Shown piece by piece: positions 37,018-45,602 of a DNA stretch of 64,000 bases (position 1 is the stretch's first letter; each line of letters begins with the position of its first letter). Under the pieces are notes generated by a model, which had not been told where the DNA came from, searched no databases, and worked only from the letters and a program-made list of their open reading frames with translations. The DNA is from Dehalococcoides mccartyi 195. GTDB lineage: Bacteria; Chloroflexota; Dehalococcoidia; Dehalococcoidales; Dehalococcoidaceae. The position numbers were made by a program, and so were the translations under genes. The stretch is from NCBI RefSeq assembly GCF_000011905.1, contig NC_002936.3:868001-932000 (forward strand), read 5' to 3'.

Positions 37018-37040
37018 AAAAAAGTGGGTTTGAACCCACC
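37018..37040 (-). terminator. Intrinsic terminator in the nusA leader
   Basis: Minus strand GTGGGTT/AACCCAC (37024-37030, 37033-37039) followed by six U (37018-37023), between the promoter and nusA. Likely an attenuator that NusA itself could influence. Confidence 0.75.
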
Positions 37041-37067
37041 TCAACAACGTGATTTAGCTTTTACAGC

Positions 37068-37096
37068 AGTATAACACAAACCCCATGCCTTAGCAA
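37068..37096 (-). promoter_or_regulatory. Promoter of the nusA operon
   Basis: Minus strand TTGCTA (37091-37096), 17-bp spacer, extended TGT-TATACT (-10 at 37068-37073). Transcript starts about 22 nt before the leader hairpin. Confidence 0.7.
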
Positions 37097-37131
37097 TACA
37101 CAGCCGTTCAAAAACTGCCATGCATATCCCG

Positions 37132-37160
37132 TTGACACCCCCTGTGCTTAACGCTAACAT
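37132..37160 (+). promoter_or_regulatory. Promoter of comM, placed for a leaderless mRNA
   Basis: TTGACA (37132-37137), 17-bp spacer, TAACAT (37155-37160). The expected start near 37167 is about 2 nt from ATG 37169, and no ribosome site exists. Confidence 0.65.
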
Positions 37161-37168
37161 TAACTATT

Positions 37169-38692
37169 ATGCTTGCCAAAGTATCAAGTTGTGCAATTAT
37201 CGGACTGGAAGGCACTATTGTTGAAGTAGAAGCCGATATCTCGGCCGGGCTGCCCTCATTTACCATTGTAGGGCTGCCTGATACCGCCATTCAGGAGGCC
37301 CGCGAACGGGTAAGGGCTGCAATTAGAAACTCCGGTTTCACCTTTCCGGTAAAGCGAATTGTGGCCAATCTGGCACCGGCTGATTTCAAGAAAGCCGGCC
37401 CGGCATATGACCTTTCCATTGCACTGGCTATCCTTATAAGTTCCGAACAGTTAAAAGCAGCAGATGTTTCCAACACAGTGTTTCTGGGGGAACTCTCCCT
37501 TGACGGCAGCCTGCGCCATACCGCCGGCATACTGCCTATGTCAGCCCTGGCTTTTCAAAAAGGATACCGCAATATAATTGTACCCGCCTGTGATGCCGCT
37601 GAAGCCTCGCTGGTAGAGGGGGCTAACATATTACCCTTTACAACCCTGGCGGAACTGGCGGAATACCTGCAAGGTAACCGCCCGGCACCCGAAGTAACTA
37701 AATCTAAAGAAAAACTGAAAAACGATATTCCGGCAAATTATGTTGACCTGTCTTTTATAAAAGGGCAGGAAAATGTAAAACGGGCACTGGAAGTAGCCGC
37801 CGCCGGCGGGCACAATATGGTAATGACCGGTCCGCCCGGCAGCGGTAAAACCATGCTGGCAAGGGCACTGGTTTCAATACTTCCGCCCATGACCAGTGCC
37901 GAATCTCTGGAAATAACCAAGATATACAGCGTGGCCGGGCTGCTGCCGCCTGATACCCCTTTAATACATAACCGCCCCATCCGCTCCCCCCATTACACCA
38001 TTTCTTCAGCCGGGCTGGTCGGCGGAGGCACTTTCCCCAAACCGGGGGAAATCAGCTTAAGCCACCGCGGGGTTCTTTTTCTGGATGAACTGCCGGAATT
38101 CGGTCACAGCCTGCTTGAGCTTCTCCGCCAGCCTTTAGAAGACAAAACCGTGACCATCAGCCGGGCACAGGGAAGTGTCAGCTTTCCGGCTAACTTTATG
38201 CTGGTGGGTGCCATGAATCCCTGTCCCTGCGGGTTTTATGGTGATAATACCAAGCACTGTACCTGCCCGCCGGGTTCGGTAATACGTTACCAACGGCGGA
38301 TAAGCGGGCCGTTTTTAGACAGGATAGATATAGTTATAGACGTACCCCGCATAGAGTACGAAAAGCTTTCCAGCGAACATCTGGCTGAAACATCTGAAAC
38401 AGTCCGTCAAAGAGTAGCAAGCTGCAGGATTATCCAGCTTGAGCGTTTTCGCGGCAGCAAAATACTTTCCAATGCCGAAATGACACCGGCGGAGATACGG
38501 CGTTTTTGCACACTGGAAGGGGATGCCCAGAATCTGCTTCGTTCGGCAACCAAACAGCTGTTTCTTTCGGCCAGAGCCTACCACCGCATATTAAAATTAG
38601 CCCGCACCATTGCTGACCTTGAAAATAATGATATAATCAAATCACATCATGTGGCCGAGGCAATCCAGTATCGGCCGCGCTGGCAGGTATAA
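37169..38692 (+). CDS. comM: ComM/YifB family AAA+ ATPase (Mg-chelatase-like)
   Basis: 507 residues. N-terminal Lon-type fold (GLPSFTIVGLPDTAIQEARER), Walker A GPPGSGKTMLAR, Walker B LFLDELPEF, the cysteine-bearing NPCPCGFYGD loop and a C-terminal HTH-like ChlI region. ComM is a helicase promoting branch migration during natural transformation. Whether this organism takes up DNA is not shown. Its mRNA appears leaderless. Confidence 0.92.
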   Translation: MLAKVSSCAIIGLEGTIVEVEADISAGLPSFTIVGLPDTAIQEARERVRAAIRNSGFTFPVKRIVANLAPADFKKAGPAYDLSIALAILISSEQLKAADVSNTVFLGELSLDGSLRHTAGILPMSALAFQKGYRNIIVPACDAAEASLVEGANILPFTTLAELAEYLQGNRPAPEVTKSKEKLKNDIPANYVDLSFIKGQENVKRALEVAAAGGHNMVMTGPPGSGKTMLARALVSILPPMTSAESLEITKIYSVAGLLPPDTPLIHNRPIRSPHYTISSAGLVGGGTFPKPGEISLSHRGVLFLDELPEFGHSLLELLRQPLEDKTVTISRAQGSVSFPANFMLVGAMNPCPCGFYGDNTKHCTCPPGSVIRYQRRISGPFLDRIDIVIDVPRIEYEKLSSEHLAETSETVRQRVASCRIIQLERFRGSKILSNAEMTPAEIRRFCTLEGDAQNLLRSATKQLFLSARAYHRILKLARTIADLENNDIIKSHHVAEAIQYRPRWQV

Positions 38693-38693
38693 A

Positions 38694-39560
38694 ATGAAAG
38701 AACCATTAGTTCTTCAAACCCCCCGTCTGGAATTGATACCGGCAAATTCGGACATGCTTAACTGCGAAATTCAAGATACAAAACAGCTGGGGCAGTTACT
38801 TGGGGCAGAAATCCCGACCAGCTGGCCGCCGGAAGGCTACGGCTGTGAAACCCTGAAGCGGTTACTGACAAAGTATGATGTAAAAACAGGCTATCTCAAC
38901 TGGTATATCATACTTAACCAATCCGGCATTCACCGCCAGCTTATCGGTCAGGCCGGATTTAAAGGGGAACCTACCGCCGAAGGCCGCATGGAAATAGACT
39001 ACTCCATATTAGAGCATTACCAGCACCACGGATACGCTATGGAAGCAGTTCACAGCCTTATCGGCTGGATACTTGGTGACCAAAGCGTCAGAGAGATTAT
39101 TGCCCAGACATATCCGGAATCTATAGCCGCCCAGAAACTTCTGGTAAAAATAGGCTTCAGCGCTTCCGGTAAAGGCGCAGAGCCGGGTACAATTCTTTTT
39201 ACCCTCCCGCGCGAAGACTATAAAACCGAACTGCCGCCCATATCTGAAGGAGATAAAACTATGAAAGAAGATTTAAAAGCTAATTCCCGCAAGGCTGCTG
39301 AGAGTTTCGGAGAGATGCTGGCCGCTTTCGGAAGCGCCGTCAGCGAAATATTTAATGACCCCTCGTTAAAAGAGAAGGCCAAAGAATTTGGGCGGAGTGT
39401 CTCAAATTCGGCCGGAGCTGTCACAGACCGTTTTAAAGACGAGGAGGTAAAGGTAAAATTTAAAGAAGTGGGTGACGCTGCCCAGAGTTTCGGCAAGAAC
39501 GTGAGCAATATCTTCAAGGACGACAAAAAAGAACCCAAAAAGCCGGATACCGAAACTTAG
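38694..39560 (+). CDS. GNAT acetyltransferase fused to a charged helical (YtxH-like) tail
   Basis: 288 residues from ATG 38694, 1 nt after comM. Residues 1-175 are a RimJ/RimL-type GNAT domain (TPRLELIPANSDML, IDYSILEHYQHHGYAMEAV). The last 99 residues are a charged, Ala/Phe/Lys-rich helical segment with two related blocks (SLKEKAKEFGRSVSNSAG and VKVKFKEVGDAAQSFGKNVS). Met 190 (39261) has its own perfect ribosome site, so the tail may also be made alone. Substrate unknown. Confidence 0.8.
   Translation: MKEPLVLQTPRLELIPANSDMLNCEIQDTKQLGQLLGAEIPTSWPPEGYGCETLKRLLTKYDVKTGYLNWYIILNQSGIHRQLIGQAGFKGEPTAEGRMEIDYSILEHYQHHGYAMEAVHSLIGWILGDQSVREIIAQTYPESIAAQKLLVKIGFSASGKGAEPGTILFTLPREDYKTELPPISEGDKTMKEDLKANSRKAAESFGEMLAAFGSAVSEIFNDPSLKEKAKEFGRSVSNSAGAVTDRFKDEEVKVKFKEVGDAAQSFGKNVSNIFKDDKKEPKKPDTET
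39261..39560 (+). other. Possible internal in-frame translation start making the 99-residue tail alone
   Basis: AAGGAG (39247-39252) lies 8 nt before ATG 39261 inside the GNAT-fusion gene, the best ribosome site in the locus. The product would be MKEDLKANSRKAAESFGEML and onward, a small charged helical protein of the YtxH/stress type. Confidence 0.5.
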
Positions 39561-39604
39561 ATTATTTAGCAGATAGTTCACAAAATGAAACCCGGCCTGG
39601 GTAC

Positions 39605-40033
39605 TTACAGGCGGAGATACATCTGAATATGCTCTATGCCGTCTTCCATGAAGGTATCCCCCTGGGAGGTATAACCCAAACTGGCATAGAAACCGGCCGC
39701 ACTTGTCTGGGCATGCACCACCACCCTGTCTGCCTGTTCAGTTTTCAGCAGTTCGGCCGCATATTCCATAATCTTCCGCCCCAGGCCGAATTTGCGGTGG
39801 TCTCTGTCCACCGCCACTCTTTCAATCTTGGCAAGGTTTTTATCCAGCAATCTTATGCGGCAGCAGGCTAGTGCCCGTTCTCCATCATGGATAACCAGAT
39901 GGCGGGCACTTTTATCATGCTGGTCATATTCGGTATCAGGGTCAATCCCCTGTTCAGTCACAAACACCCGGTACCGAAGGTCAAAAACCATCTTCAAAAT
40001 ATTTTCATCTGCAACTAAACAAACTTGATACAT
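39605..40033 (-). CDS. GNAT-family N-acetyltransferase (ElaA/YjcF-like)
   Basis: 142 residues from ATG 40033 (MYQVCLVADENIL). RYRVFVTEQGIDPDTEYDQHD and the acetyl-CoA loop VAVDRDHRKFGLGRKIME are typical of the ElaA/YjcF group. ATG 40039 is in frame but lies upstream of the predicted transcription start, so 40033 is chosen. Substrate unknown. Confidence 0.82.
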   Translation of the reverse strand: MYQVCLVADENILKMVFDLRYRVFVTEQGIDPDTEYDQHDKSARHLVIHDGERALACCRIRLLDKNLAKIERVAVDRDHRKFGLGRKIMEYAAELLKTEQADRVVVHAQTSAAGFYASLGYTSQGDTFMEDGIEHIQMYLRL

Positions 40034-40042
40034 AATCATGGT

Positions 40043-40071
40043 ATTATATTTAAACTGCAGAGGGCATTCAA
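40043..40071 (-). promoter_or_regulatory. Promoter placed for a leaderless acetyltransferase mRNA
   Basis: Minus strand TTGAAT (40066-40071), 17-bp spacer, perfect TATAAT (40043-40048). The start is expected near 40036, 2-3 nt before ATG 40033. Confidence 0.6.
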
Positions 40072-40143
40072 ATTAAAAATAATATATTCTTTTTGCCCTT
40101 TACTGCTAGAATATATAAAACCATATGCACCCGGAGGTCAAAT

Positions 40144-40788
40144 ATGTCATCATCCAATAATCAGGCCCTGAAAACACTGAGAAACCGCTTTTTGACCGGG
40201 CTGGCCTTTGTCTTACCCATAGGGGCGGCTCTGGGATTGCTGATTTGGGTATTTAACATTATAGACGGGCTACTAAAGCCGGTTATAGAGTTTTTCTTTA
40301 ACTGGTACTTCCCCGGCCTGGGTCTTCTGGTAACCCTGGTCCTGATATATCTGGTGGGTCTGATTTTAAGCAACTATTTTGGTAAACAAATACTGGGCTG
40401 GGTTGATAAAATACTAGTCAAAGTACCCATTTTCAATCAGGTATATAACAGTGCCAAGCAGGTTATAGAAACGCTGGGAGTAAGCAATAAGGTCTCTTTC
40501 AAAGAGGCGGTAATGGTGGAATTTCCCCGCACCGGAATGCACAGTCTGGCGTTTATCACCAATGAAACCACAAATTCGGCTGGTGAAAAATTGTATCTGG
40601 TATACGTGCCCGGCTCTCCAAACCCCACCAGCGGTTTTTTGGAACTCCTCAGGGAGAACCAGATTGAACGGGTAAATGTTTCGGTTGAAGATGCCATGAA
40701 AACCCTTATTTCCTGCGGTCTGGTATTTCCGGATAATGTTCAGGCGATTGATGTCGGCAAAGGGGATTTGCACCCCAATAAACTCTAG
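40144..40788 (+). CDS. DUF502 family membrane protein
   Basis: 214 residues from ATG 40144 with CGGAGGT upstream. Two hydrophobic segments (about 15-40 and 52-75) precede the DUF502 core: LVKVPIFNQVYNSAKQVIE, VMVEFPRTGMHSLAFITNE and VYVPGSPNPTSGFLE. Function unknown; plant relatives (COV1) act in membrane trafficking, which may not apply here. Confidence 0.9.
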   Translation: MSSSNNQALKTLRNRFLTGLAFVLPIGAALGLLIWVFNIIDGLLKPVIEFFFNWYFPGLGLLVTLVLIYLVGLILSNYFGKQILGWVDKILVKVPIFNQVYNSAKQVIETLGVSNKVSFKEAVMVEFPRTGMHSLAFITNETTNSAGEKLYLVYVPGSPNPTSGFLELLRENQIERVNVSVEDAMKTLISCGLVFPDNVQAIDVGKGDLHPNKL

Positions 40789-40811
40789 GACACCAGTTTT
40801 CGGGCATAAAG

Positions 40812-40845
40812 AAGGGCGGGATTTAAACCCCGCCCTTTGTTTTTG
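40812..40845. terminator. Bidirectional terminator between DUF502 gene and rplL
   Basis: Stem AAGGGCGGG/CCCGCCCTT (40812-40820, 40829-40837) followed by TGTTTTTG. It ends the rplJL transcript from the other side, so rpoB does not follow rplL. Confidence 0.8.
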
Positions 40846-40863
40846 ATTTCAGCTAACAGTAAT

Positions 40864-41238
40864 TTATTTGATTTCTATGGTAGCGCCAGCGGCCTCAAGA
40901 GCCTTCTTGGCGGCGTCAGCTTCTTCCTTGCTGACATTCTCTTTAACAGCCTTAGGAGCGGCCTCAACCATATCCTTGGCTTCTTTAAGACCCAGGCTGG
41001 TAAGTTCGCGGACAGCCTTGATTACGTTAATCTTGTTGGCGCCGACATCTTTAAGGATTACATTGAATTCGGTCTTTTCTTCTTCAGCAGCAGCGGCAAC
41101 AGCGGCACCACCAGCAGCGGGGGCGGCTACGGCAACAGCAGCGCTTACACCAAATTCCTTTTCAAGGGCCTTTACCAGTTCGGACAGTTCAATAACGGTC
41201 ATGCCCTTAATGGCACTCATCATTTCGTCAATAGTCAT
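40864..41238 (-). CDS. rplL: Ribosomal protein L7/L12
   Basis: 124 residues. N-terminal dimer domain ([18 protein letters not shown]), Ala-rich hinge, and the C-terminal factor-binding domain ([38 protein letters not shown]). Forms the ribosome stalk. Last gene of the cluster. Confidence 0.97.
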   Translation of the reverse strand: MTIDEMMSAIKGMTVIELSELVKALEKEFGVSAAVAVAAPAAGGAAVAAAAEEEKTEFNVILKDVGANKINVIKAVRELTSLGLKEAKDMVEAAPKAVKENVSKEEADAAKKALEAAGATIEIK

Positions 41239-41273
41239 GAAAATAACTCCTTATTATATTTTTATTACTTTAT

Positions 41274-41804
41274 TTAGCCTTCAAGCTGTTTCATACGGGC
41301 TTGAAGTACCACGGCCAAACCACGGGCAGGGCCATTGAGAACCATTGCCAAACCGGCAATAGGACTCTGCATACCAGCCAAAACCTTGCTGATAAGCACT
41401 TCGCGAGACGGCAACTTGGCAAGTTCGGCTACTTCTTCAACGGAAATAAGCTTGTTGCTGAGATAACCGCCGGTTACTTTCAAAGTAGACTTGGAGCCAG
41501 CCAGATAGTCCATCAGGACTTTAGCCGGGGCAACCACATCACTTGAAGAGTAAGCCATAGCCACCGGACCTTCAAACGCACTCTTGATATTTGCATGGTC
41601 AGTGTTGTCAGCTGCGCGCCGGGCCAGGGTATTTTTAAGTACACGGTAACCTACACCAGCTTCACGCAGCTTCATGCGTATTGTAGTCAGCTCTGATGTA
41701 CTGATACCGCGGTAATCGGTAAAAACCGCAGACTGGGCAACAGCTAAAGCGTCAGTTAACTCATCAACTGCTATCTTTTTCTTTTCACGTATCTTTTTTA
41801 CCAA
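41274..41804 (-). CDS. rplJ: Ribosomal protein L10
   Basis: 176 residues: [20 protein letters not shown] and [14 protein letters not shown] in the rRNA-binding domain, then the C-terminal L12-binding helix. It anchors the stalk. The leader upstream has an attenuator-like hairpin. Confidence 0.96.
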
Positions 41805-41822
41805 ACCGCACCTCCTTTTCTA

Positions 41823-41856
41823 AAAAAATAAAGTCCTTATGCCAAAGCACAAGGAC
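41823..41856 (-). terminator. Attenuator/terminator in the rplJ leader
   Basis: Minus strand GTCCTT/AAGGAC (41851-41856, 41833-41838) followed by a U-rich run (41823-41832), within the 157-nt rplA-rplJ gap. This is the place of the L10 leader; the L10 binding fold itself was not resolved. Confidence 0.65.
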
Positions 41857-41961
41857 TCAAGAAAACCCTTAGTAAAAAGTCTTGTATCCTCAGCAGGCAG
41901 CGTATTAAGCCCGAAGGCACCCACGTCTCAGGAAATATTCAGTTATAAAACCAGGGCTGAC

Positions 41962-42675
41962 TTATGCGCCACCCATGGCGGAAACAGCCCGAAGGTCCAT
42001 CTTAACACCAGGCCCCATGGTAGTAGCCAGGTAAGCACTCTTGATATACTGCCCCTTAGCACCGGTTGGCTTTGAGCGGATAATAGCATCTACCACAGAA
42101 GTCATATTCTCCAGCAGGGCCTGACCTTCAAAACTGGCCTTGCCCAGTATAATATGCACAATGCCGGAACGGTCTAACTTGAATTCCACCCGCCCCTTGC
42201 GGGCTTCCTCGATAACCTGTTTGAAATCTTCGGCCGGTACCACAGTACCGCTCTTGGGGTTAGGCATAAGGCCGCGCCGGCCCAGAACTTTACCCAGTTT
42301 ACCAACCTTGCTCATCATGTCAGGGGTGGATATAGCCACATCAAAATCAAGGAAACCGGCTTCAACCTTCTTTATTAGTTCGTCGCCGCCGTATACATCA
42401 GCACCGGCTGCCTGGGCCGCTTTTTCAGCTTCACCCTGAGCAAACACCAGTACACGCACAGTCTTACCCAATCCATGAGGCAGCACAGCCACGCCGCGCA
42501 ACTGCTGGGTAGCATTTTTAGGATCAAGGCCCATCTTCAGATGCATCTCAACGGTTTCATCAAACTTGGCAGCGGCCATTTTTTTGGCCACATCAATAGC
42601 TTCAGCCGGAGCGTAAGCCAGACTCTGGTCAAGCAGTTTTATTGCGTCCTGATATTTTTTACCGCGTGTTACCAT
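41962..42675 (-). CDS. rplA: Ribosomal protein L1
   Basis: 237 residues: VEMHLKMGLDPKNATQQLRG, VFAQGEAEKAAQAAGAD and GLMPNPKSGTV are L1 landmarks. Binds 23S rRNA at the E-site stalk. Three nt after rplK. Confidence 0.97.
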   Translation of the reverse strand: MVTRGKKYQDAIKLLDQSLAYAPAEAIDVAKKMAAAKFDETVEMHLKMGLDPKNATQQLRGVAVLPHGLGKTVRVLVFAQGEAEKAAQAAGADVYGGDELIKKVEAGFLDFDVAISTPDMMSKVGKLGKVLGRRGLMPNPKSGTVVPAEDFKQVIEEARKGRVEFKLDRSGIVHIILGKASFEGQALLENMTSVVDAIIRSKPTGAKGQYIKSAYLATTMGPGVKMDLRAVSAMGGA

Positions 42676-42678
42676 CTG

Positions 42679-43101
42679 TTATTCCACCTTAATGCCCATG
42701 CTGCGGGCAGTACCTTCAATAATTCTCTCAGCACCCTCAATATTAACCGCATTCAGGTCTTTCATCTTGACCGAAGCAATTTCCCTGAGCTGCCCCTTTG
42801 AGATAACGGCAACTACGCTCTTGCTGGGAGTACCCGAACCTGCCTCAACACCAGCCGCCTTTTTCAAAAGGTCAGCCGCCGGAGGGGTCTTGGTAATAAA
42901 GGTAAAAGAGCGGTCATCATAAATGGTTATCTCAGCAGGTACAATAGTGCCCGCCATAGAGGCTGTGCGGTCATTATATTCCTTACAGAACCCCATGATA
43001 TTGATACCGTGCTGACCCAGCGCCGGACCAATGGGAGGAGCAGGATTAGCTTTACCTGCGGGTATCTGTAACTTTACAATTGCCTTTACTTTTTTTGCCA
43101 C
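42679..43101 (-). CDS. rplK: Ribosomal protein L11
   Basis: 140 residues: [20 protein letters not shown] and the C-terminal [20 protein letters not shown]. Binds the GTPase centre of 23S rRNA. Confidence 0.97.
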   Translation of the reverse strand: MAKKVKAIVKLQIPAGKANPAPPIGPALGQHGINIMGFCKEYNDRTASMAGTIVPAEITIYDDRSFTFITKTPPAADLLKKAAGVEAGSGTPSKSVVAVISKGQLREIASVKMKDLNAVNIEGAERIIEGTARSMGIKVE

Positions 43102-43119
43102 GTATGTCTCCTAAAGCCT

Positions 43120-43653
43120 CTAGAGCTTTTCGACCTGCAAAAAGTCAAGCTCTACCGGAGTTTCCCGCCCGAACAGGGAGAGAAGCACCTTAACCTTGCC
43201 TTTTTCAGTATTAATTTCGTCTACCATGCCGATAAAATCAACAAACGGTCCGTCAATAACCCTAACACTCTGCCCCTTGCGGAAACCGACCTTAACCCTG
43301 GGTGATTCGGCTTCCATCTGGTCCAGAATGCGGCTGACTTCTTCAGGCGGCAAATTGGTAGGCTTGCCCTCTGACCCTACAAAGCCGGTCACACCGGGAG
43401 TATTGCGGACTATAGTCCAGCTTTTATCGTTCATGTTCATCTGCACCAGCACATAGCCGGGCAGTATCTTTTTCCTTATGGTACGCCGCAGACCGTTTTT
43501 GACTTCAACTTCTTCTTCGGTAGGCAGTACAACCCGCTCTATATCATCCTCGGCATCCATAGATTTAATCCGCTCTTCAAGACCTTTGCGGACTCTCTCT
43601 TCGTGCCCGGAGTAGGTATGCACTACATACCAGTTCTTCTGTTTAACAATCAT
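43120..43653 (-). CDS. nusG: Transcription antitermination factor NusG
   Basis: 177 residues. NGN domain (WYVVHTYSGHEERV, PGYVLVQMNMND, NTPGVTGFVG) and a KOW domain (FRKGQSVRVIDGPFVDFIG). Couples RNA polymerase with Rho or the ribosome. Usual neighbours secE and rplK. Confidence 0.96.
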   Translation of the reverse strand: MIVKQKNWYVVHTYSGHEERVRKGLEERIKSMDAEDDIERVVLPTEEEVEVKNGLRRTIRKKILPGYVLVQMNMNDKSWTIVRNTPGVTGFVGSEGKPTNLPPEEVSRILDQMEAESPRVKVGFRKGQSVRVIDGPFVDFIGMVDEINTEKGKVKVLLSLFGRETPVELDFLQVEKL

Positions 43654-43698
43654 AAAATCTCACCCGTCAGTTGGCAACCCATAACATTTCTAAACGTA

Positions 43699-43917
43699 CT
43701 ATTTCACAAATACGTTATCAATAAACCAGCTAAAGCCGTAATCTACAACGCCCAGTAAAATACCAACCGCTATAGCAACCACCAAAACCATGGTAGTAAG
43801 CTTTATCACGTCTGGCCGTGAAGGCCAGACTACTTTTTTCAATTCGGCAACAAGGTTGGAAAAGAAACCAGGTTTCTTACCAGCCGCCTTGGCAGTTTGC
43901 TGTGCGGAAGGACACAT
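43699..43917 (-). CDS. secE: Preprotein translocase subunit SecE
   Basis: 72 residues with one membrane helix (TTMVLVVAIAVGILLGVVDY) after the conserved amphipathic FFSNLVAELKKVVWPSRPDV. Stabilises SecYE. GGAGGAG upstream of the ATG. Confidence 0.95.
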   Translation of the reverse strand: MCPSAQQTAKAAGKKPGFFSNLVAELKKVVWPSRPDVIKLTTMVLVVAIAVGILLGVVDYGFSWFIDNVFVK

Positions 43918-43940
43918 ATTACCTAGCTCTCCTCCTCAAA

Positions 43941-44108
43941 TTACTTGGTCTCGCGATGCACCTTTGCCTCACGGCAGCGCGGGCAGTACTTGTTAAGCTC
44001 TATACGCCTGGGATCGTTGCGCTTGTTCTTTTCAGTGGTGTAGTTTCTTTCACCACAGTCAGTACAAGCCATATTTATCACAATTCTTGTGTCAGTTTTT
44101 TTGGCCAT
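43941..44108 (-). CDS. rpmG: Ribosomal protein L33
   Basis: 55 residues from ATG 44108 ([20 protein letters not shown]), overlapping the tuf stop region as TAATATG. Zinc-type L33 with CTDC and CPRC pairs. In-frame sequence upstream lies in tuf and is not used. Confidence 0.94.
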   Translation of the reverse strand: MAKKTDTRIVINMACTDCGERNYTTEKNKRNDPRRIELNKYCPRCREAKVHRETK

Positions 44109-44109
44109 A

Positions 44110-45312
44110 TTACGACAATACCTGAGAGATGGCACCCGCACCAACGGTTTTACCGCCTTCGCGGATGGCAAAACGCATACCCTTTTCCATAGCTACCGGA
44201 TAGATAGTGGAAATCTTCATTTTTACATGGTCTCCGGGTACAACCATCTCAACGCCTTCGGGAAGATGAATTTCGCCGGTTACATCAGTAGTACCAAAGA
44301 AGAACTGGGGCTTGTAGCCATTGAAGAAAGGAGTATGGCGGCCGCCCTCGTCCTTGCTGAGTACATAAACTTCAGCTTCGGCATTAATATGGGGCTTGAT
44401 AGAGCCGGGTTTGGCAAGTACCATACCGCGCTCGATATCTTCACGCTCAACACCGCGGAGAAGCAACCCGACAGCATCGCCAGGTTCAGCGGAGTCAAGA
44501 ATCTTATGGAACATCTCCAAGCTGGTAACAACAATCTTGCGGGGTTCATGATGCAGACCAACCAGGTCAACTTCATCGCCGCCTTTAATAATACCGCGTT
44601 CAACACGGCCGGTAGCAACAGTACCGCGTCCCTTGATGCTGAATACGTCTTCAACCTTCATCAGGAAGGGCTTGTCAACCGGGCGGGGAGGAATGGGTAT
44701 GTAGGAATCAACAGCATCCATCAGCTTCCAGATTCTGCCGCACCATTCACATTCACGTTTGCCGCAGCCGCATTCAAGGGCTTTAATGGCACTTACCCGT
44801 ACAATCGGTATTTCATCACCGGGGAAAGAGTTTTTGGTAAGAAGTTCACGAACCTCAAGCTCAACCAGCTCAAGCAGTTCTTCATCATCCATCATGTCAC
44901 ATTTGTTAAGGGCTACTACTACAGCAGGCACTTCTACCTGGTGAATCAGCAGCACGTGTTCGCGGGTCTGGGGCATGGGGCCGTCAGGCGCGGAAACTAC
45001 CAGAATAGCGCCGTCCATCTGGGCAGCACCGGTAATCATATTCTTGATATAGTCAGCATGTCCAGGGCAGTCAATATGGGCATAATGCCTGGTCTCGGTC
45101 TGATATTCAATATGAGAAATAGCAATAGTCAGACCTCTAGCTTTTTCCTCAGGAGCGTTATCAATCTGGTCATAGGCGCGGAAATCAGCCCAGCCCTTGG
45201 TTGAAAGGGTTCGGGTAATAGCCGCTGTCAAGGTAGTTTTGCCATGGTCTACATGCCCAATAGTGCCTACATTACAATGAGGCTTAGAGCGGTCAAACTT
45301 TTGCTTTGCCAT
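44110..45312 (-). CDS. tuf: Elongation factor Tu with a cysteine-rich insertion
   Basis: 400 residues. G motifs [13 protein letters not shown] and NKCD; delivers aminoacyl-tRNA to the ribosome. Between SAIKALE and [10 protein letters not shown] the G domain carries C181-x-C183-x4-C188-x2-C191, a CxC/CxxC metal-knuckle pattern where E. coli EF-Tu has GDAEWEAKI. Downstream of three tRNA genes and upstream of rpmG-secE-nusG, as in the E. coli tufB region. Confidence 0.97.
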   Translation of the reverse strand: MAKQKFDRSKPHCNVGTIGHVDHGKTTLTAAITRTLSTKGWADFRAYDQIDNAPEEKARGLTIAISHIEYQTETRHYAHIDCPGHADYIKNMITGAAQMDGAILVVSAPDGPMPQTREHVLLIHQVEVPAVVVALNKCDMMDDEELLELVELEVRELLTKNSFPGDEIPIVRVSAIKALECGCGKRECEWCGRIWKLMDAVDSYIPIPPRPVDKPFLMKVEDVFSIKGRGTVATGRVERGIIKGGDEVDLVGLHHEPRKIVVTSLEMFHKILDSAEPGDAVGLLLRGVEREDIERGMVLAKPGSIKPHINAEAEVYVLSKDEGGRHTPFFNGYKPQFFFGTTDVTGEIHLPEGVEMVVPGDHVKMKISTIYPVAMEKGMRFAIREGGKTVGAGAISQVLS

Positions 45313-45340
45313 TTCTTTTAATTATTCCCCCTTATTATTA

Positions 45341-45416
45341 TGGAGCCCACAATCAGATTCGAACTGATGACCCCGTTCTTACCAAGAACGTGCTCTACCT
45401 ACTGAGCTATGTGGGC
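45341..45416 (-). tRNA. tRNA-Thr (anticodon GGT)
   Basis: Acceptor GCCCACA/TGTGGGC, anticodon stem CGTTC/GAACG, loop TTGGTAA giving GGT. CCA encoded. Directly upstream of tuf. Confidence 0.95.
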
Positions 45417-45478
45417 AACGCTTACATTATATTTATTTTAATACCCACTGTCTAGCCCGACGGGGTCATAAAATACTC

Positions 45479-45562
45479 TGGAGAGGGCAGGGTTCGAACC
45501 TGCGTAGCCCTTAGGGCGGCAGATTTACAGTCTGCTCCGATTAACCACTCCGGCACCTCTCC
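45479..45562 (-). tRNA. tRNA-Tyr (anticodon GTA)
   Basis: Class II tRNA with long variable arm; acceptor GGAGAGG/CCTCTCC; anticodon loop CTGTAAA giving GTA. CCA is not encoded. Confidence 0.94.
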
Positions 45563-45602
45563 ATGATGCTGTTAAAAAAGCCCAAAAAAAAGTTAGCGGC
45601 TC

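Noticed and set aside
43941-44171. Longer L33 frame starting inside tuf
   Set aside because: The extra residues are in tuf; MAKKTDTR from 44108 is the normal L33 start.
44089-45204. 371-codon frame antisense to tuf
   Set aside because: tuf is unmistakable; the opposite frame is a codon-bias artefact.
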